DNA of 64,000 bases. It comes from Apostichopus japonicus (lineage: Eukaryota > Echinodermata > Holothuroidea > Aspidochirotida > Stichopodidae). Location: NCBI RefSeq assembly GCF_037975245.1, contig NC_092579.1, positions 14,704,178-14,768,177 of the forward strand, written 5' to 3'. Within the stretch, counting starts at the first letter, position 1, and the number at the start of each line of letters is the position of its first letter. Of this stretch, positions 55,601 through 64,000 are shown one piece after another. The position numbers were made by a program, and so were the translations under genes. The notes under the pieces were generated by a model, which was not told where the DNA came from, ran no database searches, and saw nothing but the letters and a program-made list of their open reading frames with translations.

Positions 55601-58600
55601 GAGTATATTTATTAATTTTATCATCACAATTATTATTTTACATATGAGAGGAGTATAGTTATAAATTGCAAAGGTAAAAAACTGCTTTTTGAATCACATT
55701 AAGTTGCATTCTATTGTTTTTTTCTCTTTTTGATGAAAACTATTTTGTTGGTAAAACTGAACAAGAGACATGCAGCACACTTAAGGTACATAAAGGTAAA
55801 AAGGTTTTCGATCCCTTCTTGTTCTTCAATTCGAAGTATGAGCCGATGTAGGACAGTTCGACAAAATAGTATTTTTTAAATGCAGTATCCATAGCGATTT
55901 CCAAGATTTTCCACATAAAATTCATTCGTTATGAATTCTAATTTTGTTCTATTTGAAAATATATTGCTTTCCACGTCAACAACACAGAAACGAGAGGATG
56001 TAAAACATTGGCAATGTCCTTGACAATCCCATAATGTATTGTAAAAAAGATGTTTGAAAGATTAAACTCTCAATGCCCTTCTACTGCATTCTCTAATGGA
56101 ATGAGCGTTATACAAAAGCAGTGTCACCACTTGGTTGTTTAGGTAATGAGCCTCTGTTTGCCAAAAACACAAATGACATTCAACTCCTCAACTGTGACAG
56201 CAAACTTGATTCATACTGTAATACAGTAATAGCTTGTAAACTGTAACTTGTTTGTATATAACGCCATCACTGCCAGAATTGTCTTCACTTGGCATTTTTT
56301 ACTATATTTTCAAACAGCAAACTCAATACATGAGAATATTTTTGCCATATATTTTAATATATATCTTTACACCTTTGCAAAATCTATTTCCAAATATATC
56401 TTGATACGAGATTCCTTCCAGAATTAATTTTCTAATAATCACAGATACTAAATAGATGATCGGGAATCATACAACTTCACTTACTCGTATATTGGTGGCG
56501 GGTGCTTGAGGATAGAGGGCGGCGGTAGTGCTCCGGGGAGAGGAATATCTTGCAACAAAGGAATGATTGATGGTGCTAGAAAATAGAAAGAGAATTAATA
56601 ATGTTAACATCCTATCCATTCATAGCGATGCAACAACCAATATAATATAAAGCTTGAATAGAAAAGACAATAACGGGATGAGAAAACTCTAAGGATCACA
56701 AATATTATATGGCTAAAATAGAATGAACTTAATCCATATCATTGCATTATAAATCAATATTCTGTTTATATATCAATCTTTTTTTTTCTTTCTAGTTTAG
56801 CTCCTTAAATAAATGTTTTAACATGCATACAAAAGTATGAAACGTATATAAGTTAATTGAAAGCAAGAAAACCATGAAAAAGTGTTAAAGAAAGGACAAA
56901 GACAGAAAACTGCCCCTGTATTTAATAGTAACTGCTGATGAGTAAACATATTAAAATATGAAATTTGAAAAGCTCACCATTTAATGTCTCTGGAAGGGGA
57001 ATCATTTCAACGTTCACCTGTCTGGCATCTCTGATTGCCTCTGAGAAAAGAAAGTGAGAGTAAAAACAGAAATGGCTCGTTATTTATTAATGATAATCAA
57101 CAAATTAATAGGAAAATAATCAGTAGAATGATGACCAAAAAGTTTCGTTTGCCAGTTAAAGCAAGGTACTGTTTGTTCTGTGCTGACTGTTGAATGATTG
57201 AGTTTTATTGACTTTTCATAATCAGAACTTCTTTTTTATATTATATATAATAATATATTTGCTTTTTATATAGCGCTTTATACCAGCGATAGGTCTCAAA
57301 GCGCTTTAGAGACGTTATATTACCCCTGGTCAAGGATAACCTGTCCCAGAGACAATCCCTCCAGTCGGCAGCAGTTATATACTGCGCCCAATGACAAGTT
57401 ACCTCACAGGTACCCATTTAACCCCTGGGTGGAGAGAGGCAAGTCAGATAAAGCATCTTGCCCAAGGACACAACGTAATGAACTAGGCAGGAATCGAACC
57501 AGCAATCCTTGGATCACGAGTCCGACGCCTTAACCAATTGGCCACCACGCTCTTTATGAACATCTATTCTAGAACCACTGATAAAATGCTCATGAATATA
57601 TGTCGTTTCGTAATTATGAGACATACTAAGCATCTACATGTTAGATAGGGAAACCGTCTCAACACAAGGAACATTAACAAATTTGTTCAGGATTCCAACA
57701 AATTGATTATTAGAATAAATTATGAGAACAATTTATGGCCAATAATTTGACCTATGAGCAGTTTTTAAGGGTTCTACTTTTCTTATCTTCTACAATGGTA
57801 ACAGAGCCACATGATTTTAAAGGAAAATAATGATTTGAGATGACGACTCTGATGATGAAGGTAAAAGAAAATGTGAAACTTACACCAACAGTGTCTCAAA
57901 CAATTATTATTACCATTATTACCATATGACCTTTGACATCACACCGATAAACTCTCATTACCTAAGTTAATGACGCTGCCCTCTATTGAATTGGAAACAG
58001 TCTAATTAAATTTGAAATAATCTGAATATTTTCTCACCAAACTTTTTGACTTTTTCTGATCTCTTCTTCTCATACTCCCTCTCCATCTTTCTGTATTCAT
58101 CGTATCTCTCAGGTTCTTCTTTTTGCTACCAAAAAACAACAAAAATGAAAAATTTACGATAAGAAGTAATTAAAATAATACTCAAGTAACAATGTTCTAA
58201 ATACAGATCTCAAACAGGTGTGAAAGTAAGACCTATATGCATGTAAAAACTTGAGCAGTGTTGCTGTAAAATTTGTAATTCCAATCTTGGTTCGGCCATC
58301 AGTTTTGACAACTATGGATAAGCCGGTTTGAAGTTACCAACACAATTGGTTAAAAGGTGAACTGGTAACTTTTACAAAACTTTTAAATTTGTAGACATTT
58401 TCAAATTATGCGTTATGTATATTAATATGTTTTTTTTTAGGGCCTGTATATCACTGGACATGTCAATTGATTTATCCCTGTCGGACTCAAAAATTAATTA
58501 TCAGTTTACACTATAAATGGTATCATTCATATCACGCAAAATGGATAAGTTTTAAAAGCAGAATTATTCATACAGTAGATAATATTTCCACTGTGGAAAG

Positions 58601-60814
58601 TTGGCTCTCTAGAGCAACTTTTTTTTTACGAAAAGTGTTCTCACATGGCCAAAGCAAAATGCCCAGAAACGATATACAGGTCCCACAAGCCAACAATATT
58701 GTCCACATTAAACAATAAATGAAAAATGTAAGCAAAAAATTGGTGACCTGGAAGAAGATGGACATATAAAAACGTTTTTTGCTTATTTAATAAATAACAT
58801 GAAATTGAAATGAGGACTGCAAGACTGGACTTCTGTATCTGTTCGTGATGTGACCTGAAGACATTTTTGAAATCACTTCCCTAAAACTATAAAAAAAAAA
58901 AATCATTTCACCAGGCACTTTGGCAGAAGCAAAAAATTTGGCGCAGTACTATTCAGAATGACAATAAATTGATAGAATAATGCAGTCAAGCAGTTCGAAT
59001 GAAACGTCTTCGACATAACTGCGGCGTGTTCTGCAACCAGTCAGTCTCCTAATAATTTGTAGAGATTCAAATGACTCACAAAGAAACGCAAGACTCTCTC
59101 AAAAGTTTCCTTGATCTTCTTTCTCTTTTCCCTGATGACTTTCTCGTTCACATCAGTTTTACTTTCTGGATTGAGTTCTAGAGAGCAAAGACAAAATACA
59201 GATCAAGTTTACAGCAAAATCAATGTTTTGCAAGTATATCTCTTATTCTTGAATGGATGACTCTGACAAGTTTTAATCTCAAAATAATATGAAAAAATAT
59301 TCAGTCTGTGTTTTCTCTTCGACAGTCTCAGAACAACAATAACCTCAATTCCTTGAACTCTTAATATAATGTTCCGTAGGCAACTGGCCCGTTCTGATGC
59401 CCACTGCAGGACTGATATTTAAGTGCGAGCGGTAGTATGGGAGAACTTACTATCTTTTTGGACTTAATGCCTGATGGAGAGCAAGAGTTTAAGTTACAAA
59501 CACTGAGTGAAATCTTCATTAATACAAAGTTACCTTGTTGAACAACATACTTTCCAGTTTTATCAACCTTACAAGAAGGATCAGGTTACACCAGGGACAC
59601 AAAGCAAGATTTCTTACAAAGTCAAACATGCCAATGTTGTTATTAATAAAACATTATATTTCCATACCAGTTACTGTATATTATGGAGCCCTAGCAAAGT
59701 TGACCAATATTCAGTCCTTTTGCCAAGAAACAGCTCAACAAGATTGTATGAACTGTAGCTCCAGAGAATATACAATTATTCTTTCTGAACTATTCGACCG
59801 AATCGAAACAACTTTATTAATGCTCTAATTAAATTAACATTTCCCTCAACTGTTCTCTAACTTCCCTACATACTTCCCTAAAATACAAAATATGACTGCA
59901 CACCAACTCACCTTGTTCGTCAAGTAGTTCTAGATCTTGTATGAGTTGTATGGGATCTTTGGTTCTAAGCACGGCAGCTCGAACTGCCATACGCTGCTTT
60001 TTATTCTGTCAATTTTAAATGTAACACAGTGAGAAATGAATTCCTAATCAATTACAGTAATCACAGGGAGAGACCAGGGTGACAGAGAGCTGAAAAATGG
60101 CATATATATCGATTTCAAATTCCTCAAAAACTTATAACACCGATAGTCGTGCTTTAAGAATCCAACACCACCCACAAATATCACATCAAGTGCAAGAATA
60201 TTGGTATGAATATCAAAATAATCTGCCAATGCAAGCCTGCACCCCTTGATGTAATCACCAAGTATGTCAATATCAAAGCTTGAGGTCAGAAAAGTCAAAT
60301 GTAACAAGCTCGAGAAGTGATTTGATATGTTTGAGAAATTACTTTCACAGAGGAAATTGATTATTGTGCTAATTAATGCCAACAACTACAGTATCATAAA
60401 ATGTGGAGGGATTGTCTCTTTGTTTGACAGGTTATCGTGATCAGGGTAATATTGTAATACGCGTTATTGGTGGATATGTCTGCGCTTTATAAATCCTGAA
60501 TATTTTTTTTTATTATCACATAAAACATTTCCAAACTGAGATGAGAGTTACTGTATCTCTCCTACTGACTACTTCATGTGTACGTATTTACTGCTCTTTT
60601 CCAATTCAAACTAGGAATGTTTGAACTCCAAAGGACACCAATTTTTAGTGTAATTCAGATCAGAAATAACACCTTCACCAGTGCACAATATTCACTGCTA
60701 AAATTCAACAAGCGTCATTTTTTATATATGATTTGTATACTATTCTGTTGCATTTCTTTCAAGTAACTTGCATCTAAAATACCTTTTTCAATTCTCTTTT
60801 TCTGGCTTGTTTTC
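52608..60814 (-). CDS. WBP11: WW domain-binding protein 11 (splicing factor), 5'-incomplete
   Basis: WBP11 (NpwBP/SNP70) is a nuclear spliceosome-associated protein that binds WW domains (PQBP1, FBP21) through proline-rich PGR motifs and interacts with PP1. Minus-strand exons in coding order: 60814-60783, 60005-59912, 59177-59080, 58125-58038, 57040-56978, 56575-56485, 55186-54933, 54025-53849, 53518-52608. All have GT..AG borders and phases agree, giving about 602 residues. The N-terminal lysine-rich part has QARKRELKK, NKKQRMAVRAAVL and KETFERVLRF. Then come IPLPE and QDIPLPGALPPPSIL, acidic serine stretches, KRSVRFAD (PP1-binding-like RVxF variant) with GMSALQARMLKMAGQ, a long proline domain with GPPPGRPP, and the conserved end NKEDAYLKFMDEMSGLL. 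The first exon (about 17 residues, MGRRS-like in relatives) is not between 60815 and 61346 and probably lies beyond 64000, past the LINE. Confidence 0.93.
54187..54390. repeat. 95-bp tandem repeat in a WBP11 intron
   Basis: Two full units and the start of a third, beginning AAGGATGAGGTACCT at 54187 and 54282, and AAGAATGAGGTACCT at 54376. Each unit contains TGAATCAGGAATT and GGCACCAAACACAACCATC. Confidence 0.9.
55471..55664. repeat. 50-bp tandem repeat in a WBP11 intron
   Basis: Nearly four units of exactly 50 bases, starting TCATCACA at 55471, 55521, 55571 and 55621, each continuing TTATT..CATATGA and GAGTATATTTATTAATTTTA. Units differ at only a few positions, so the array is young. Confidence 0.93.
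57245..57553 (-). repeat. tRNA-derived SINE in a WBP11 intron
   Basis: Oriented on the minus strand, the same strand as WBP11. The head (57553-57484) has A-box TGGCCAATTGGTTAAGG and B-box GGTTCGATTCC. The body includes the TTGTGTCCTTGGGCAAGATG and TCTCTCCACCCAGGGG-type segments and ends with AAAGCGCTTTGAGACC..AAAGCGCTATATAAAAAG. This head-body-tail design is widespread among marine invertebrate SINEs; I do not assign a family name. Confidence 0.75.
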
Positions 60815-61346
60815 CTGAAAAAAAAAGAAGACAGCATTGAGAGTGTTAGGACAAGATGTGGCAGTTCTTACCATGACAGGAATACAGTAGACTAATACAG
60901 TAACTTAAATGTTAACTGAGCTTTAAATCTCCCACCCCCTCCCCTACCCCATCCCAAGTTGATGTTAACGGGTCAGAACCTACACTGTACAGTAAGTTGA
61001 AAGCAAGGGGTAGTATCTGGAATAGTTTGGTGGTTCAATGTTTCAAGGATTTGGTCAAATGCCCAGGTTTTGAACACCTCATCCAAAAACAAGTACTTTG
61101 CCGAAAAATAGCTACTTACTAGTGCAACATGGTGCTTTTCATATGAATGACACAGTATGAAACTATGCAATGATCTGAGCTGCCTTCATCTGTGAGCCAT
61201 GAATGAACAGACTATGTCTGTGGTTGTAAACAACCACAGTTTATTGGTGGCACTACCCTAGTGGCGACGCAACTCGCTCAAGCTCTTGAAATTTCTACGT
61301 TTTCGACACTCGTTCTACACTAGAAGTTCATGGAACATTACTGAAC
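60815..61346. other. WBP11 intron 1 (left part) and LINE 5' border
   Basis: No exon with the WBP11 N-terminus is present on the minus strand. The LINE's 5'UTR probably starts somewhere between about 61200 and 61300; no target duplication can be identified because the other end is outside the window. Confidence 0.5.
61218..61239. repeat. Perfect 10-bp inverted repeat with 2-base loop
   Basis: CTGTGGTTGT, AA, ACAACCACAG. It lies about 110 bases before the LINE ORF and may mark the LINE 5'UTR or the insertion border. Confidence 0.8.
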
Positions 61347-64000
61347 ATGGAATCAAAGGTTCTAACGTTTGGATTAGTATTTCTTTTGGTGACGACGTGT
61401 TTCGGTTTGGGAGAAAACGATGTGTTTATATCAGCGTCTAGGCTGTACTATTCTCCAGCTCAGCTACATGCCCTACGTAATGTGAAGCGTGTAGGCCTAC
61501 ACACTGGATCTCCTAGCCTAACCAACTATGCGGACATTCCGAAAGAAATCAAGAAAAGGAAACGAAGAAAACCGGGAGGTGTTAAAAGACGGATACGTAG
61601 ACAGAAATGTAAGCCTTTTTTACCAACTATTATTATGGGTAACGTTCAATCCCTGAGCAATAAGATCGACGAGCTATGTGCCAATGTGAACTACCTAAAT
61701 GAATTTCGGAATGCTAGTCTCATGTCATTCACGGAGACCTGGCTTACTGAACATCATAATGACGCTCATGTATCAGTCAATGGATTCAAGTTAATGCGAG
61801 GTGATCGGACTACTGATTCGGGGAAGGAGAAAGGGGGAGGTGTATGCTTATATGTCAACGAGAATTGGTGCCATCCCAACCATGCAACCATCAAGCATCA
61901 TTCATGTTCTACAAACGTTGAGATTCTGACAGTCAGTTTGAGGCCGTACTATTTACCCAGGGAGTTCTCCCATGTCATTGTTTGTACTGTTTATGTTCCT
62001 CATCGGAGTGCTGCGAAACTGGCTGCTTTGGAACTGTGTGACGTGATACATGAATTGGAAACGGCATCTCCCGACGCATTATTCATCGTCAATGGGGATT
62101 TCAATCATTGTAGCCTCCGGAAAAGTAATGTGCACTACTATCAACATGTGACTTGCACAACACGGGCTACTGCTACCCTGGATTTGCTCTATTCAAACGT
62201 AAAGGATGCCTACAACTCCATTCAATTGCCAGCCCTTGGTAATGCCGATCATAACCTCATCAACTTACTACCCAAGTACAGACCTATTGTTCAGAGGCAG
62301 AAACCGTCGACCGTGACTGTTCAACAATGGAATGAAGACAGCTTAGAACATCTTAGAGCTGAACTGGATGCTACTGATTGGAATGCCTTTATAGACGCTG
62401 CCGGGGACTTGGATGAATTGACGGAAACAGTAAGCGATTACATAAATTTTTGTGTTGAACTTACAATTCCAACAAAGCATATTAAAGTTTATCCTAACAA
62501 CAAACCTTGGATTACGAAACGGGTAAAGGACGTCATCAATAGGAAGAAAGGGCTCTTCGGTAAAGGAGATCATGAGGGATTGAAGAAAATCCGGTCTAAA
62601 CTGAAAAGGATTATTCGCGAGGAGAGGGCAGCGTACAAGGACAAAGTTGAAGGGCATTTTACTGGTGGCAACATGAAGCGCGTCTGGGAAGGCGTGCGCT
62701 TGATGAGTGGTTACAACAATAAACCAAAATCTTGCCTATTACCCAGAGTGGATGAAGACTATGCGAACGAACTGAATTGCTTTTATAATCGTTTCGATCG
62801 ACAGGATTTTTCAGCTGAACACGACGATTTTCAACAGCAGTTCGCAAATTCTGACTGTGACATCACGGTTACTGAAGGTGAGGTTCGTCGTCATTTGTCA
62901 AGACTCCACTCATCGAAAGCTGCCGGACCAGACAAGCTCTCCCCGCGGGTCTTAAAACAATGTGCAATACAACTTTCGAACATTTTAACGTATATTTTCA
63001 ATCAATCTTTCACAACCCGTGTTATACCTAACTTATGGAAGCAATCATGTATCATACCAGTACCTAAAACCAGTGCAATATCATGTTTGAATGACTTACG
63101 TCCTGTTGCCCTCACTGCTGTGCCCATGACAGTTTGTGAACGTATATTTTTAGAACGCTTTAGACCATTCGTAACTCCATTTTTAGATCCTTTCCAGTTT
63201 GCATACCAATCAGATCGAAGTTGTGAAGATGCCATTCTTTTGATCCTCCATAAACTATATTCTCATTTAGAACATTCTTGCCGAGGACATTTTGCCCGTG
63301 TGACATTTTTCGACTTTTCGTCTGCTTTCAACACTATCCAACCACATATTTTAGTCAGTAAACTTAAGAATATGGACGTTCCCGGTGGTTTTATTCACTG
63401 GATTTTAAACTATTTAACTAACAGAACTCAGTTGGTGAAACTCAGCCATTCGTGTCTATCCGATGTTATTCTTTCAAATACAGGGGCACCCCAGGGAACA
63501 GTTCTAGCACCGTTCCTATTCACACTTTATACGTACGATGCCAGGTCATTAGAACAAGGGTGCTCACTCATCAAGTTTGCTGACGATACTGCCATGATTG
63601 GCTTAGTCAATGGTGATGAAGCGTATTTACGTCAAATTCAGTCTTTTGTGAACTACTGTGACCTTAACTTCCTCCAATTAAATGTTGCTAAGACCAAAGA
63701 AATGATTATTGATTTTCGTCACAATACTAATCCTCCACCCCCTGTTGTTGTCAAAGGAAGTGTAATTGATCGTGTTACGTCATATAAGTATCTTGGGGTA
63801 GTGCTGAATGATCACTTGGCATGGGGAGATCATATTGATATATTGGTTAAAAAGTTGAATTCTAGATTGTACTGCCTCCGTAAGATGTCGAATTTTAATG
63901 TTCGTCATGACATCCTTGAAATGTTTTATAATTGTACCATTAGCGGGGTTTGGCGTTATTGCTTGGTTTGCTGGGGTGGGAATGTAAACAAACATGAAAT
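61347..64000 (+). CDS. LINE (Rex1/CR1-like) ORF2: endonuclease and reverse transcriptase, cut by window end
   Basis: Non-LTR retrotransposon polyprotein that nicks target DNA and reverse-transcribes its own RNA in place. The frame is open from ATG 61347 through the last base (884 codons). The APE endonuclease shows NVQSLSNKIDEL, FTETWL (about residue 128), GGGVCLYV, VYVPHRSA, GDFN (about 250) and ADHN. The reverse transcriptase shows AAGPDKLSPRVL, LNDLRPVALT, QFAYQ, FFDFSSAFNTI (about 656), GAPQGTVLAPFLFTLYT, FADD (about 744), LQLNVAKTKEMIIDF and YKYLGVVLN, then SRLYCLRK..FNV..ILEMFY. The catalytic acidic residues are retained. LNVAKTKEMIIDF and the C-terminal pattern are Rex1-like. An odd feature is the hydrophobic leader VLTFGLVFLLVTTCFGLG at residues 5-22. 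The element is antisense to WBP11 and probably in its first intron. No 5' stop or frameshift is seen, so it is a young copy. Confidence 0.92.
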   Translation, partial: MESKVLTFGLVFLLVTTCFGLGENDVFISASRLYYSPAQLHALRNVKRVGLHTGSPSLTNYADIPKEIKKRKRRKPGGVKRRIRRQKCKPFLPTIIMGNVQSLSNKIDELCANVNYLNEFRNASLMSFTETWLTEHHNDAHVSVNGFKLMRGDRTTDSGKEKGGGVCLYVNENWCHPNHATIKHHSCSTNVEILTVSLRPYYLPREFSHVIVCTVYVPHRSAAKLAALELCDVIHELETASPDALFIVNGDFNHCSLRKSNVHYYQHVTCTTRATATLDLLYSNVKDAYNSIQLPALGNADHNLINLLPKYRPIVQRQKPSTVTVQQWNEDSLEHLRAELDATDWNAFIDAAGDLDELTETVSDYINFCVELTIPTKHIKVYPNNKPWITKRVKDVINRKKGLFGKGDHEGLKKIRSKLKRIIREERAAYKDKVEGHFTGGNMKRVWEGVRLMSGYNNKPKSCLLPRVDEDYANELNCFYNRFDRQDFSAEHDDFQQQFANSDCDITVTEGEVRRHLSRLHSSKAAGPDKLSPRVLKQCAIQLSNILTYIFNQSFTTRVIPNLWKQSCIIPVPKTSAISCLNDLRPVALTAVPMTVCERIFLERFRPFVTPFLDPFQFAYQSDRSCEDAILLILHKLYSHLEHSCRGHFARVTFFDFSSAFNTIQPHILVSKLKNMDVPGGFIHWILNYLTNRTQLVKLSHSCLSDVILSNTGAPQGTVLAPFLFTLYTYDARSLEQGCSLIKFADDTAMIGLVNGDEAYLRQIQSFVNYCDLNFLQLNVAKTKEMIIDFRHNTNPPPPVVVKGSVIDRVTSYKYLGVVLNDHLAWGDHIDILVKKLNSRLYCLRKMSNFNVRHDILEMFYNCTISGVWRYCLVCWGGNVNKHE

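Noticed and set aside
55471-55664. CRISPR-like regular array
   Set aside because: The whole 50-bp unit repeats with no unique spacers, and this is an animal intron.

Overview
This is a window of animal nuclear DNA. Genes are split into short exons by long AT-rich introns with GT..AG borders, intergenic DNA is full of transposon remnants, and there are no operons. Gene content (an annexin A7-like gene, a FOXJ1 ciliary forkhead gene, a WBP11 splicing-factor gene) and a Rex1/CR1-like LINE suggest a marine deuterostome invertebrate. An echinoderm such as a sea cucumber or sea urchin is my best guess, but nothing in the window proves it.

Layout: 1-2.1 kb holds repeats (pseudo-tRNA, long TA microsatellite, CT-rich interspersed repeat). 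2.16-14.3 kb (+) is a 13-exon annexin with a Gly/Tyr/Pro-rich N-terminal arm and four annexin repeats, 542 residues predicted. 14.3-30.6 kb is a repeat-dense intergenic interval: a dead LINE reverse transcriptase at 16.7-17.7 kb, tandem arrays, a non-autonomous hAT-like element with a perfect 8-bp target duplication at 21.8-22.2 kb, and an unusual inverted-repeat structure at 24.1-27.1 kb enclosing an exon for half of a THAP-type zinc finger. 30.6-37.8 kb (+) is a two-coding-exon FOXJ1 gene of 470 predicted residues, with a CCAAT/GC-box promoter-like region upstream. 37.8-52.6 kb is intergenic, with many poly-G/C tracts, a 1.2-kb hAT-like element carrying a nested element, and a tRNA-derived SINE. 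52.6-60.8 kb (-) is WBP11, with nine exons visible and the N-terminal exon apparently beyond the window. 61.3-64.0 kb (+) is a LINE with an uninterrupted endonuclease/reverse transcriptase ORF that runs off the window, probably lying in WBP11 intron 1 in antisense orientation.

The three host genes are unrelated in function (membrane/Ca2+ binding, motile-cilium transcription, pre-mRNA splicing). The most unusual material is repetitive: two hAT-like elements proven by target duplications, a GCGCCAcc/ggTTGGCGC hairpin module shared by six sites, and the THAP/inverted-repeat locus. All exon models were read by eye from splice consensus, reading phase and protein family knowledge; no alignments were run.
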